Source: JAPOXR01 sp965221935 (lineage in GTDB: Bacteria; Pseudomonadota; Alphaproteobacteria; Rhodobacterales; Rhodobacteraceae). Taken from it: a DNA stretch of 64,000 bases. A program made the position numbers and the translations under genes. Where the stretch lies: contig CBDCSZ010000048.1 of assembly GCA_965221935.1 (NCBI GenBank), positions 1-64,000 on the forward strand, in the 5' to 3' direction. Every line of letters starts with the position of its first letter. The stretch's first letter is position 1. Below the pieces are notes generated by a model, which saw only the letters and a list, made by a program, of their open reading frames with translations, was not told the origin of the DNA and searched no databases. Shown here in pieces: positions 45,586 to 55,157 of the stretch.

Positions 45586-47385
45586 ATGCTGCAGAGCTTT
45601 GCCGCCGAATTCTCGTCCCGGCAAAGCGCGCGCAGACTGGCGCGGCTGCGCCGGGAATTCAGCCATGCAGGCATTGATGCGTTCATGGTGCCGGTTGCCG
45701 ACGCCTTCAGATGCTCGCCCGTCGCCAGCCGCGACCGCCGTCTCGCATGGCTGACTGGCTTTGACGGGTCCGCCGGCCTGTGCGTTGTCACAACAGACAA
45801 GGCGGCGCTGTTTGTTGACGGAAGATACACAGAACAGGCGGCTGCCCAGACGCAGCCGGCCGAAGTTGAAATCCGCGGCGCCGATTCCTGCACTTTGCGC
45901 CAATGGATCGCAGACTCGGTTCCTGAATCCGGTTCAATCGGATTCGACCCCTGGCTGCACGGCATCGAAGCCATCGAAAAGCTCGAATCGCGGATGCAGG
46001 GCCGCGCTCTTGTTGCGACCGACAACCTTGTTGACCGGATTTGGACGAATCAGCCGCCGCCGCCTGACAGCCCGCTTGTCGAATACCCGGACCGCTATGC
46101 CGGCGAATCCCGCGAATCCAAAATCGAGCGCATCGCCGCCGCATTGTCCGCCAAGGGGGCGGACTTTGCGGTGTTCACCAACGCCAACAGCGTCGCCTGG
46201 CTCCTGAACATCAGGGGAACGGACATACCCCGGACTCCGTTGAAGCACGCGTTCGCGATTTTGGGCCTGGACAACAGGGTCAAACTGTTTGTGCGGCGTG
46301 CGGCCGAAGACCCGGATCGGGACCAATGGCTGGGCACTGCTGTGTCGTTGCACTCATTCGATCGGTTTGCCGCCTCACTCGACGCTCTCAGCGGGCGGGT
46401 TCTGATTGACCCCGGCACGGCCTGCTGGGCGGCGAAACGGCTTGTGCCGCCAAAGGTTGAAACAGTCCTTGCGCCTGACCCCTGCGCGGCGCTCAAGGCC
46501 CGCAAGAATGAATCTCAGATCGCTGCGATACGGGAAGCCCATCTCCTTGACGGCGCGGCAGTGGCGGCGTTTCTCGCCTGGCTGGATTCTGAAACCGCGG
46601 CGGGTTCTGTGTCGGAAATCGGCGCCGCCGAGAAACTTGAGGAATTGCGCCGCGCGACCGGCTGCCTGCACGACATCAGCTTTGACACGATCTCCGCCTG
46701 TGGGCCGAACGCCGCGTTCATCCACTACCGGGTGACGACCGCGACCAACCGGACGCTTGAGCCCGGCTCACTCTATTTGGTCGATTCGGGCGGTCAGTAT
46801 TTGTCCGGCACAACCGACGTCACCCGGACCGTGGCCATCGGCGATCCCCTTCAGTCCCACCGCAGACTCTACACCGCCGTCCTGCGCGGTCTGATCGCGC
46901 TGTCAACAGCGAGATGGCCGGAAAACGCTTCCGGGAGGGAACTGGACACGCTGGCGAGGCAGTTTCTCTGGCAAGCCGGCCATGACTACGGTCACGGGAC
47001 CGGCCACGGCGTCGGTCAGTTTCTCGACGTGCATGAGGGACCGGCCGGCATTTCCAAGCGAACGGACAGCAGCCTGGCGGACGGGATGATCATGTCGATT
47101 GAACCTGGCTGCTACGTGCACGGCGATTTCGGCATCCGTTTGGAAAACCTCGCCGCAGTCCGCCGATGTGACGGTCAGCCCGCCGCACCGGGCATGCCAA
47201 TGCTGGAGTTCGAGACATTGACCCTGGCGCCGTTTGACCGCAAGCTGATCGAGTCCGACACGCTTGCGCCGGCGGAAAAACGGTGGCTGAACGCGTATCA
47301 CGAAATGGTCCTGGACCGGCTTCAGGCAGCGAGTTCACCTTCCGTCCGCCGCTGGCTTGAGACCGCCTGCCGTCCCATCGAGTGA
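45586..47385 (+). CDS. M24-family Xaa-Pro aminopeptidase
   Basis: Two-metal peptidase of 599 residues that removes an N-terminal residue preceding proline. It has the three-domain form with two N-terminal creatinase-type domains (WLTGFDGSAGLCVV, and NSVAWLLNIRGTDI near residue 205) and the pita-bread core. Metal ligands are seen in YLVDSGGQYLSGTTDVTRT (Asp, Asp), GTGHGVGQFLDVHEG (His), SIEPGCY (Glu) and IRLENL (Glu). It joins the cobT stop without a gap. A functional link to cobalt chelation is not apparent, though such enzymes can use cobalt or manganese. Confidence 0.94.
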   Translation: MLQSFAAEFSSRQSARRLARLRREFSHAGIDAFMVPVADAFRCSPVASRDRRLAWLTGFDGSAGLCVVTTDKAALFVDGRYTEQAAAQTQPAEVEIRGADSCTLRQWIADSVPESGSIGFDPWLHGIEAIEKLESRMQGRALVATDNLVDRIWTNQPPPPDSPLVEYPDRYAGESRESKIERIAAALSAKGADFAVFTNANSVAWLLNIRGTDIPRTPLKHAFAILGLDNRVKLFVRRAAEDPDRDQWLGTAVSLHSFDRFAASLDALSGRVLIDPGTACWAAKRLVPPKVETVLAPDPCAALKARKNESQIAAIREAHLLDGAAVAAFLAWLDSETAAGSVSEIGAAEKLEELRRATGCLHDISFDTISACGPNAAFIHYRVTTATNRTLEPGSLYLVDSGGQYLSGTTDVTRTVAIGDPLQSHRRLYTAVLRGLIALSTARWPENASGRELDTLARQFLWQAGHDYGHGTGHGVGQFLDVHEGPAGISKRTDSSLADGMIMSIEPGCYVHGDFGIRLENLAAVRRCDGQPAAPGMPMLEFETLTLAPFDRKLIESDTLAPAEKRWLNAYHEMVLDRLQAASSPSVRRWLETACRPIE

Positions 47386-47408
47386 ATTCCCGCCTGCCGG
47401 GGTGAGCG

Positions 47409-49058
47409 TCAGATGCTGTCCAGCAGGGCCGCCGCCGCAGCCTGCGCCTCGCCGGTGATCCGTTTGCCGGCCAGCATCCTCGCGATTTCGGTGGTGCGTT
47501 CGACACCTTCCAGCCGAACGGCGCATGTCTGCGCATCGCCGGCGCCGGCGCGCTTCTCAATTCGCCAATGACGGTCCCCGTACGCCGCCACCTGCGGAGA
47601 ATGTGTCACCACCAGAACCTGCGATCGCTTGCCGAGGGACTGCAGCCGTTTGCCGACAGCATCCGCTGTCGCGCCGCCGACTCCCCTGTCAATTTCATCA
47701 AATATCATGCTGATGCCGGCGTTCTGTTCCGTCAAACACACTTTAAGCGCCAGCATGAACCGCGAGAACTCCCCGCCGGATGCAACCCGGTTGATCGGAC
47801 CTGCAGGCGTTGACAGGTTGGCGCTCGCAGTGAAATGGACTGTGTCTGTCCCTTCGGCGCCGGGCTGCCGCGGCCCGATCTCGGTTGAAAACCGCGCGTG
47901 GCCCATCTTCAGGGGAACGAGCTCGCCGGCAACTGCGCGGTCGAGCCGGTCTGCGGCATTCCGCCGCTTCGCCGACAGCTGCGCTGCCAGCCGGTCATAT
48001 TCGCCGCGCAGATCCTGCACGCGCCGGAACAGCCGCGCCGGGTCCTCCAAGCCGACCTCCAGCCCCTCAAGCCTGGCTTCGAATTCCTGAATGAGTTCGG
48101 GCAGCCGATCCGGCTGCACATTGTGTTTTTTGGCGTGCCACCGAATCCAGTGCAGCCGGTCCTCCACGCGTTCAATCTCAAGCGGGTCCTGGTCGAACCG
48201 TGAGCAAATCGCCGCCAGCGCGCGGCCCGCTTCATTCAGCTCCAGCATCGCCCGGTCAATGGCTTCCGCGGCTTCGGCGATCTGCGGGTCGTCCGCCGCC
48301 GCACTCTGCAGCCATCGAATGGCGTCGGCGGCGCTGCCCTCGGCGCCCGAACTCCCCACGGCTTCGGCGGCCCGCCCCAGCTCCTCCTGATACCGCAGGT
48401 GGTTTTTCAGCTGAGACCGCCGGACGCTGAGCGTTTCCGCTTCTCCCGGCTCCGGGCGGAGACGGCGAAGCTCGTCCAGTGCATGCCGAAGGAAATCCGC
48501 TTCTTTCGCCGTTTCATCGTGGCGCGAAGCGGCTTCGTCATGCGCCGCGGCCGCATCCTGCAGGGCGCGCCATTTGCCGCGGACACGCTTGGCCAAATCG
48601 GCGGCGCCGGCGTAGCTGTCGAGCAAGGCCCGGTGCCCGGCCGGGTTCATCCGGCTGCGGTCCGCGTTTTGACCGTGCACTTCGACAAGCGCAGCGGCCA
48701 GCGTCCGCAGTGTTTCAACCGTGCATCTTCGGTCATTCACAAAACAGGCGCTGCGGCCCGACCCGGCCAGTGTGCGGCGAAGCAGAAGCTCATCGGAATC
48801 AGGGAGTCCGCTCTGCTGCAGCACCGCCCGCGCCGGGTGCCGCCCGCGTAACAGGAAGACCGCGGCAACGGCGCTGCCCTCGGTATCGGTTTCCTCCGGC
48901 GCGGGCAGTCCCCGGGAGCCAAGCGCATGGCCGAGCGAATCGAGGAGAATGGACTTTCCGGCGCCGGTCTCGCCGGTCAGGACATTCAGACCTTCGGCAA
49001 ATTCCAAATCAAGCTGTCTGATGAGCAGGACGTTGCGAATGGACAGGCTCGCCAGCAT
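47409..49058 (-). CDS. recN: DNA repair protein RecN
   Basis: SMC-like ATPase of 549 residues used in double-strand break repair. Walker A GETGAGKS is in the first 40 residues, long helical arms fill the centre (about 150-350), and the C-terminal part has the ABC signature VASGGEFSRFMLALK and Walker B MIFDEIDRGVGG. It follows bamD by 20 bases, the last gene of the minus-strand cluster. No LexA box (GTTC-N7-GTTC) is seen upstream, so control is likely through the operon. Confidence 0.96.
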   Translation of the reverse strand: MLASLSIRNVLLIRQLDLEFAEGLNVLTGETGAGKSILLDSLGHALGSRGLPAPEETDTEGSAVAAVFLLRGRHPARAVLQQSGLPDSDELLLRRTLAGSGRSACFVNDRRCTVETLRTLAAALVEVHGQNADRSRMNPAGHRALLDSYAGAADLAKRVRGKWRALQDAAAAHDEAASRHDETAKEADFLRHALDELRRLRPEPGEAETLSVRRSQLKNHLRYQEELGRAAEAVGSSGAEGSAADAIRWLQSAAADDPQIAEAAEAIDRAMLELNEAGRALAAICSRFDQDPLEIERVEDRLHWIRWHAKKHNVQPDRLPELIQEFEARLEGLEVGLEDPARLFRRVQDLRGEYDRLAAQLSAKRRNAADRLDRAVAGELVPLKMGHARFSTEIGPRQPGAEGTDTVHFTASANLSTPAGPINRVASGGEFSRFMLALKVCLTEQNAGISMIFDEIDRGVGGATADAVGKRLQSLGKRSQVLVVTHSPQVAAYGDRHWRIEKRAGAGDAQTCAVRLEGVERTTEIARMLAGKRITGEAQAAAAALLDSI

Positions 49059-49078
49059 TTCACTTCGCCTATGTCACT

Positions 49079-49912
49079 TCAGAGCCAGTCACCCTTGATC
49101 GTTCGCCTGTAAAACTGGTCCAGCAGCCCGTCATTGTCGCTTTGCGGCTGCGGAACCGTCATGCCGCGGGACGTGAACAGGCTGTGGGTCGACTGATACC
49201 ACTCGCTGCCCTGGAAGTTGTAACCCAAAACCACCGCCGCCTGCCGCGCCTCATTGACCAATCCCAGCGAAAGATAGGCCTCCACCAGACGGTGCAGCGC
49301 CTCGGGCGTCTGCGCCGTTGTGCCAAACTCCTCAACCACAAACTGAAATCTGTTGATGGCCGCGGTGTAATTGCCGCGCTTCAGGTAATAGCGGCCGATT
49401 TCCATTTCCTTGGCCGCCAAATGGTTCTTTGCGAGCTCAAATTTCAGTTCGGCGGATTTGGCGTAGTCGCTTTCCGGATAGTTCTCCATCACAAGCTGCA
49501 GCGAATCGAGGGCCTGTGTTGTGTTGGCCTGGTCGCGGCCGCGCCGGTCGAGCTGATCGTAGTAGCTCATCGCAATCAGGTATTGCGCATACGGGGCGTC
49601 CTTGTCGCCGGGATACGAGGCCAGAAATCTGGTTGCCGCCGAACGGCTTTTCGCAAATTCATCAGCCTGGCCATAAGAGTAAGCCGCCATTATCGTGCCG
49701 CGCTTGGACCATCCCGAATACGGATGCCGCCTTTCAACCTCTTCGAAAATCTCGGCCGCGTCTTCGGGGTTGTTGTCGCGAAGTTCAGCCTCGCCGAGCT
49801 GATAAATCTGGTTGGGGGTGAGGTTTCGGTATTCGTCCTCGTCTTCGGCGCTGCAGCCGGCAATGAGGACCGAAAGGGCGGCGAGCAGCGCAAATTTTTT
49901 TGGTTTGATCAC
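49079..49912 (-). CDS. bamD: Outer membrane assembly lipoprotein BamD
   Basis: Lipoprotein of the BAM complex that folds beta-barrel proteins such as the autotransporter in this window. 277 residues. The signal peptide ends in the lipobox LIAGC with Cys20 as the lipidated residue, and five TPR-like repeats follow (for example PEDAAEIFEEVERRHPYSGW). bamD downstream of lpxC is the usual alphaproteobacterial order. Confidence 0.95.
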   Translation of the reverse strand: MIKPKKFALLAALSVLIAGCSAEDEDEYRNLTPNQIYQLGEAELRDNNPEDAAEIFEEVERRHPYSGWSKRGTIMAAYSYGQADEFAKSRSAATRFLASYPGDKDAPYAQYLIAMSYYDQLDRRGRDQANTTQALDSLQLVMENYPESDYAKSAELKFELAKNHLAAKEMEIGRYYLKRGNYTAAINRFQFVVEEFGTTAQTPEALHRLVEAYLSLGLVNEARQAAVVLGYNFQGSEWYQSTHSLFTSRGMTVPQPQSDNDGLLDQFYRRTIKGDWL

Positions 49913-50028
49913 AGGTTCACGACCCCGGAAAGCATACGTAATGCGGCTCTCCCCGGAAACAGGTTGGAGCGCGGTGAATTTACCGCCAGATTATGGATGT
50001 GTCCATCAACCGGTTTGATTCAAACCGG

Positions 50029-50961
50029 TTATTGAATGGTCGGAATATCCGCGAAATTCGTGCCCGCGCCTGGAAGCTTCGCCGCAGCATCGCTTCCGGC
50101 GACAATTGTTTCGAAGGCGCCGTCGGTGGCGAGCAGCTTGTCCAGCAGCGCAACCGTGGTCTCATGGCCGGCCCGATAGCCGCTGAACCGGCCGATGATC
50201 GGGTGGCCCGCGAGCGCCAGATCGCCGACGGCGTCCAGCATCTTGTGCCTCACGCATTCATCCAAATGGCGGATCTGGCCGATGAAACGATTGTTCGCGC
50301 AGTCCGCGACCAGCACGTTTTCGTAAGTTCCGCCAAGGCCAAAACCTCTGCGGCGGAGGTCCACGATCTGCGACTCGATACAAAACGTCCTGCTGTCGGT
50401 CAGATTCCGGACAATCGCGCCGTTCGACAAAACCATTGACCGCTGCTGAGTGCCGATCGGATCTGGAAACTCGATCGTGAACTCCATTTCAGCCTGATCC
50501 GACGGTTCAATCGATGCCCGCGCATCGCCCACTGCGGCTTCAACGCGCTCAAGGATCTTGATGATCTTGACCGGCGCATCCAAATGACGAACCCCCGCCC
50601 GCAGAATCTCTTCCGCATATTTCAGGGCGCTCCCGTCGAGAGCCGGCAATTCTTCCTGATCCACTTCGATGACCGCATTGTGCACACCGCAGGCGGCCAA
50701 ACCCGCCAAAGCGTGTTCGATCGTGGAAACCGATACCCCTTCCGCATTTGCCACCCGTGTGCAAAGAGTCGTATCTTCGACAAATTTCACGAGCGCCGGG
50801 ATCGAATTGCTGACGGACATCACATCGGTGCGAACGAAAACGATTCCGGTTTCCGCCAGGGCGGGAATAATTTTCATTGAGACGGGTCTGCCGGAATGAA
50901 GTCCGTTTCCGACAAACTGTACTGGTGAGTTGATTGTTGTCTGCACGGCAGGTACCCGCAA
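50029..50961 (-). CDS. lpxC: UDP-3-O-acyl-N-acetylglucosamine deacetylase LpxC
   Basis: Zinc enzyme that makes the first committed step of lipid A synthesis, so the cell has lipopolysaccharide. 310 residues. The zinc site is formed by His83 in STIEHALAGLA and by residues of ECVRHKMLDAVGDLAL, and the catalytic His is in GYRAGHE. FVGNGLHSGRPV opens the protein. It lies 228 bases after ftsZ with a dyad upstream. It is likely to have its own promoter in this gap. Confidence 0.97.
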   Translation of the reverse strand: MRVPAVQTTINSPVQFVGNGLHSGRPVSMKIIPALAETGIVFVRTDVMSVSNSIPALVKFVEDTTLCTRVANAEGVSVSTIEHALAGLAACGVHNAVIEVDQEELPALDGSALKYAEEILRAGVRHLDAPVKIIKILERVEAAVGDARASIEPSDQAEMEFTIEFPDPIGTQQRSMVLSNGAIVRNLTDSRTFCIESQIVDLRRRGFGLGGTYENVLVADCANNRFIGQIRHLDECVRHKMLDAVGDLALAGHPIIGRFSGYRAGHETTVALLDKLLATDGAFETIVAGSDAAAKLPGAGTNFADIPTIQ

Positions 50962-51006
50962 TTATTACTTATTATTGTGTCAATCCATAGTGGAACACAC
51001 ACGTTG

Positions 51007-51020
51007 TGTTCAAATGAACA
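51007..51020. promoter_or_regulatory. Dyad upstream of lpxC
   Basis: TGTTCA and TGAACA arms separated by AA, 46 bases before the lpxC start. Next to it TTGACA is seen on the minus strand (50977-50982), but no well-spaced -10 follows. It could be an operator. The factor is unknown. Confidence 0.35.
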
Positions 51021-51189
51021 ATTGAAACGATATGTTGCAACGGACCTCACAGGGCGCCGGCCGGTTTTGGCGGCGCACACCGAAAACGACATGACTCGAT
51101 TTGGCCGTAATGCGGCCGGTGCCATGGCCGGCGATTGCGAAATCCGCGAACGGAATCAGAGCCGCGTGTTTGTGCCCTTCCTCAGCGGG

Positions 51190-52773
51190 TCAATTCGCCT
51201 GGCGGCGCATGAACGCCGGCACCCGGCGCTCTTCGTCGCTTCGCTCCCAGCCGACTTGATCGTCATGCCATTCAGCATCTGACAAAGACGGCTCCTCTTC
51301 CGGCGGGGGTTCGTCGCGCGCGTCAGAACCGATTGTCATCCGGCGGATGACAGAACGCAGCCGGCCGCGCGCGGACCGGTGTTCCGGTTGAGCGGCGGAG
51401 GCGGCGCGGCGCGTTTCGTCAGCCGCGGCGGCCGGTGGCCGTTCGCTGTCTTCGTTTCCGCCGTTGACCAGCTTCGGAGCGACATATGCGCGGCTCCATT
51501 TTCCCTTGTCCGCTGAAGCGGCCGCACTTGCCTCGTCGGGCCCGGCGGCCGCGTGAGGCGCTTCAGCCGTCTCTTCAACGGGATCCGGCGCGGTTTCCGC
51601 CGCTTGGGCAGACGCTGCGGCAGAATCATCTGGCCAGTCAGAATCGAGCTTAAGCGCTTCGTCGGCAGCCGCTTCATCGTCCTGTTCCGCCGCGTCAGAA
51701 ACAGACTCCAACATTTCGGTCTCAGCGGTTTCGGCTTCATCTGCCCACGCATCCGGCTCTTCGGCATGCGAAATCGACTCGGTTTGGGATTCGGAACCGG
51801 TCTCGCGTGAGTTGAGCCCGGCCGCCAGCACCGTGACCTTGATGGTGCCACTGGAAGCGTTGTCGATCGTTGAACCGACGATGATCCGCGCATCCGGATT
51901 GATGGATTGGCGAATTGTCTCCGACGCCGCATTGAGATCGAACAGTGTCATGTCTTCGCTGCCAATGATATTGATCAGTATTGCCTTGGCGGCTGCCAGG
52001 CGGGTTTCCTCCAACAGATCGTTGTTCATCGCCTTTTGGGCGGCGACGGTCGCCCGGTCCTCGCCATCGTCTTCACCGCTTCCCATCATGGCGCATCCCA
52101 TTTCCAGCATCACGGCGCGGACATCGGCGAAGTCCAGATTGATCCGGCCCGGACGCACCATCAGATCGGTGATGCTCTTGACGCCCTCGTAGAGGACGTC
52201 ATCGGCCTTCATGAAAGCCTCCGAAGTGGTTGTTTTCTCGTTCGACACCAGGAACAGGTTCTGGTTCGGGATAACGACCGATGTGTGAACCGCCTGGCGC
52301 AGCTCATCAATGCCTCTTTCGGCCATCGACATACGCTGCTGCCCTTCGAACATGAACGGTTTGGTCACCACGCCGACGGTCAAAATTCCGAGCTCACGGG
52401 CGGCTTTGGCAACCAGTGGAGCGGCCCCTGTTCCGGTGCCGCCGCCCATTCCGGCGGTGATGAACGCCATATGGACGCCTTCAAGATGCTCCTTGATCGC
52501 ATCTATGCTCTCTTCGGCGGCCCTGGTTCCGATTTCCGGGTCAGATCCGGCGCCAAGACCTTGCGTCGTGTTGGGTCCGAGCTGGATTTGTGAGGCGATG
52601 TCAGTGCCCGCCAGGGATTGCGCATCGGTGTTGGCGACCACAAAATCGACGCCGTCAAGGCCCTTGATGTGCATGCTTTGCACGGCATTGCAGCCAGCTC
52701 CGCCGACACCAAACACTGTGATCAACGGCGAAAGTTTCTGTTTCACCGGGATATGAATAGAATCGAGTGCCAT
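51190..52773 (-). CDS. ftsZ: Cell division protein FtsZ
   Basis: Tubulin-like GTPase that forms the division ring. 527 residues. The GTPase domain (1-320) holds FGVGGAGCNAV, the tubulin signature AGMGGGTGTGAAP, and NLDFADVRAVM. A long linker of about 190 residues, rich in Ala, Glu and Asp, follows, then a basic stretch (SARGRLRSVIRRM) and the C-terminal peptide RVPAFMRRQAN that docks FtsA and other partners. This form with a long linker is typical of alphaproteobacteria. Confidence 0.98.
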   Translation of the reverse strand: MALDSIHIPVKQKLSPLITVFGVGGAGCNAVQSMHIKGLDGVDFVVANTDAQSLAGTDIASQIQLGPNTTQGLGAGSDPEIGTRAAEESIDAIKEHLEGVHMAFITAGMGGGTGTGAAPLVAKAARELGILTVGVVTKPFMFEGQQRMSMAERGIDELRQAVHTSVVIPNQNLFLVSNEKTTTSEAFMKADDVLYEGVKSITDLMVRPGRINLDFADVRAVMLEMGCAMMGSGEDDGEDRATVAAQKAMNNDLLEETRLAAAKAILINIIGSEDMTLFDLNAASETIRQSINPDARIIVGSTIDNASSGTIKVTVLAAGLNSRETGSESQTESISHAEEPDAWADEAETAETEMLESVSDAAEQDDEAAADEALKLDSDWPDDSAAASAQAAETAPDPVEETAEAPHAAAGPDEASAAASADKGKWSRAYVAPKLVNGGNEDSERPPAAAADETRRAASAAQPEHRSARGRLRSVIRRMTIGSDARDEPPPEEEPSLSDAEWHDDQVGWERSDEERRVPAFMRRQAN

Positions 52774-52863
52774 TGGCCTACCTACCTCATTCCTGCTCGG
52801 CGTCCCGTTCGGTTTTTTATTTTCGTGGACGCACCTTTGGACACTACGCTATCAATGTGAGTC

Positions 52864-52885
52864 ATTCACCCTCAAACGGGTGAAT
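52864..52885 (-). promoter_or_regulatory. Hairpin and GANTC site between ftsA and ftsZ
   Basis: On the minus strand ATTCACCC and GGGTGAAT form perfect 8-bp arms with a 6-base loop. No T-run follows in the direction of the operon, so it is not an intrinsic terminator there. A GANTC site (52859-52863) adjoins it; CcrM methylates this motif in alphaproteobacteria and it influences ftsZ expression in Caulobacter. A role here is inferred. Confidence 0.45.
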
Positions 52886-52938
52886 TTTCGAAGCTGTTGC
52901 CAATCTGTTTTGCGCTCCGCGATATGTCCATTCGGCTG

Positions 52939-54288
52939 TCAGATGTTGCGGAGAATCCAACGCACTGTCCTCTCCAGCGCGTTGCTCCCGGCGCTTTGCG
53001 CGACCATCGGAAAATCCCAGAATTCATCCTGCGGCTGTACTGCGTGGAGGCATAGTCCGACGACGGATGAGAATGGCGGTCCGGTCATGACCTGCGGCAG
53101 TCCAAAAAGCCGCATGGGTCGCCCGGACCGGGTCTGCGGGCCCAGCAGGCATTTCGCCATATCTTCCAGATTGAGCAGGTGAACGCAGCCGCCGGTCAGA
53201 ACGATGCTTTGTCCGGGAACGCTGGAAAAACCTGCCCGGTCCAGCTCCGACCTGATGTCCTCAAGAATCTCTTCAACTCTCGGTTTGATGACACCGATCA
53301 GTTCCGAACGTGAGATCTTCACAATCGAACGGTCTGTATCGAAGGACTCGCAAAACGACCTGTCATCTTCGCGCGTTGCCATGACGCTGCCGTGCAGGGT
53401 TTTCAGCCGTTCCGCCGCCGCGACCGGGATGGAAAACACGTCGGCAATGTCTGCCGTGATGTGATTGCCGCCGACCCTGAGAGAGCAGGTGTGCACCATG
53501 TGTTTCTTGTAAAACACCGCGATCCCGGAGGTGGCGGCGCCGATATCGACGCATGCGGAACCGTTTTCCAGTTCTTCCGACACAAGCGTCGACAGGCCTG
53601 ATGCGTATGCCGAGGAAGCCACCCCCGCTACCGTGAGTCCGCATTGTTCGATACAGGCGATGACATCGGCGACTGTCTGGCTTTTGACCGTCACCATATG
53701 CAAATCGACCGAAATCCTGTTGCCGGACTCTCCCCGCGGGTCGTGAATGCCGGACCTGTGATCCACCGAAAAGTTGATCGGATGCGCGTGCAGGTATTCC
53801 CGGTCAATCCCGGTGTCCGGAACGCTGCAGTTCCCGAGCGTGCGGGCAACGTCCTGATCGCTCACGGGATTGTTTCCAAGTCGGATTTCTCCGGTCGAAG
53901 CATAGGGTTCCGGGTCGCCTCCCGACATGCTCACAAACAGGTGGTCAACGCGCTGCCTGGCAGTCTGCTGCGCCTTTGAAAGCACCAGCTGCAGCGCTTC
54001 AATCAGCCGATCCCTGTTTTTGACTGCGCCGGCTTCCATTCCATATGACTGTGAAGTCGCATACCCGATGACCCGGTATCGCCTGGGCATCACCGTGTTG
54101 ATGTCCTCAACCGGGTCGGCGCCAGCCGTTTCTTCCTTGAAACTCAACACGATACAGGCGATTTTTGAGGTTCCCAGATCCAGCAGGGCCGCGATTCCGC
54201 GATTTGTCGCCTCTATCCGGTTTGCGCGCATCACGCGTTTCTTGGCAAATGGGTCCGCCATCCTGAACTGCCGCCTCCGCTCTGTCAT
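52939..54288 (-). CDS. ftsA: Cell division protein FtsA
   Basis: Actin-like membrane tether for FtsZ, about 449 residues. ALLDLGTSKIACIVL is the first phosphate motif, ACVDIGAATSGIAVFY the second, and VLTGGCVHL the adenosine motif. The C-terminal RTVRWILRNI is the amphipathic membrane helix. The start at 54288 overlaps the ftsQ stop in ATGA; two codons further upstream is an alternative. Confidence 0.96.
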   Translation of the reverse strand: MTERRRQFRMADPFAKKRVMRANRIEATNRGIAALLDLGTSKIACIVLSFKEETAGADPVEDINTVMPRRYRVIGYATSQSYGMEAGAVKNRDRLIEALQLVLSKAQQTARQRVDHLFVSMSGGDPEPYASTGEIRLGNNPVSDQDVARTLGNCSVPDTGIDREYLHAHPINFSVDHRSGIHDPRGESGNRISVDLHMVTVKSQTVADVIACIEQCGLTVAGVASSAYASGLSTLVSEELENGSACVDIGAATSGIAVFYKKHMVHTCSLRVGGNHITADIADVFSIPVAAAERLKTLHGSVMATREDDRSFCESFDTDRSIVKISRSELIGVIKPRVEEILEDIRSELDRAGFSSVPGQSIVLTGGCVHLLNLEDMAKCLLGPQTRSGRPMRLFGLPQVMTGPPFSSVVGLCLHAVQPQDEFWDFPMVAQSAGSNALERTVRWILRNI

Positions 54289-55157
54289 TTCCAATACGCT
54301 GCCTGTGACTGCGGCGTGAGCCGAACCGCTGTGCGCCCTCTTTCCCTCAGATCGACCGACAACAGTTGCCTCTGAAGCAAAAACTCCGTTTCCTCAAGAG
54401 TCAGCAGCCGGCGCACTGCCCCCGCCGGTTCCTGCGCCGGTAGCAGCACCCGGCGGCCGCCATCCAAAACAAGGTCCCAGCGCCTCTCGCCGACGCGGTT
54501 CAATCCCCGCAGCGAATACTGAATCTTGCCGGCGGCCTTGAAAATCCGCACCGCCTCGGGAACCGCGCTCTCGGCGCCGGGTCCGGCGATCAAGGGCAAT
54601 TCCATGTGATCGGCGCGGTTCGCGGCAACCGAGACTGATTCTCCGTTTTCATCAAGCAGCTCGAGCGCGTCTCCGCGGCGCCAGATGACAGCAGGAACGC
54701 GCTCGGCAACTTCGAGTGTGAGCAGTCCGCCCGGGTCAATTCTGACAATTGCGCTTTTGACCGCGGGGATCAGTTCGATCTGGCGGCGCAGCTCGTCCGG
54801 ATCGAATTCCAATGCGCTGACAGGAAAAGTCTGGGGAGCCAGCGCCGCCAGCTCAGCATGCAGACTCGCCGAAGTTGCGACAATGCGCAGCCCTTCAACA
54901 AGATTCTCAGGGCGCAGCATCAACTCCATGACTTTGGATTCCGCGTGGGCCGCCAGCCGGGTGTGGCTGTCAGTGGCAATCAGCAGTGCGAATGCGACAG
55001 CGGCCAGCGCGCCAAGCGGAAGCACGTAGCCCACAATCCGTCGCACCGAAGGTGTCAGGATCAGCCGCTGCAGCCGGAAAGAAACGCGGATAGGAACCTT
55101 TCCGCGACGCCTGTTGTTCAGCGCTGACAAGACGCATCCTCTATCAGGCTGCGGCAC
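54285..55157 (-). CDS. ftsQ: Cell division protein FtsQ
   Basis: Bitopic division protein of up to 290 residues: a short basic cytoplasmic part, one membrane helix at about 40-62 (IVGYVLPLGALAAVAFALLIA), then the POTRA domain (LRIVATSASLHAELA, FDPDELRRQIELIPAV) and the beta domain. The start is GTG at 55157 or TTG at 55130; both overlap the end of ddl by up to 40 bases, so translation is probably coupled. It links FtsB/FtsL and the septal synthase. Confidence 0.92.
   Translation of the reverse strand: MPQPDRGCVLSALNNRRRGKVPIRVSFRLQRLILTPSVRRIVGYVLPLGALAAVAFALLIATDSHTRLAAHAESKVMELMLRPENLVEGLRIVATSASLHAELAALAPQTFPVSALEFDPDELRRQIELIPAVKSAIVRIDPGGLLTLEVAERVPAVIWRRGDALELLDENGESVSVAANRADHMELPLIAGPGAESAVPEAVRIFKAAGKIQYSLRGLNRVGERRWDLVLDGGRRVLLPAQEPAGAVRRLLTLEETEFLLQRQLLSVDLRERGRTAVRLTPQSQAAYWK

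Noticed and set aside
50993..51019. LexA box upstream of lpxC
   Set aside because: GAAC and GTTC half-sites occur but the alphaproteobacterial spacing GTTC-N7-GTTC is not met.
52864..52885. Intrinsic terminator after ftsA
   Set aside because: The hairpin lacks a T-run in the direction of transcription, and ftsZ must be read beyond it.
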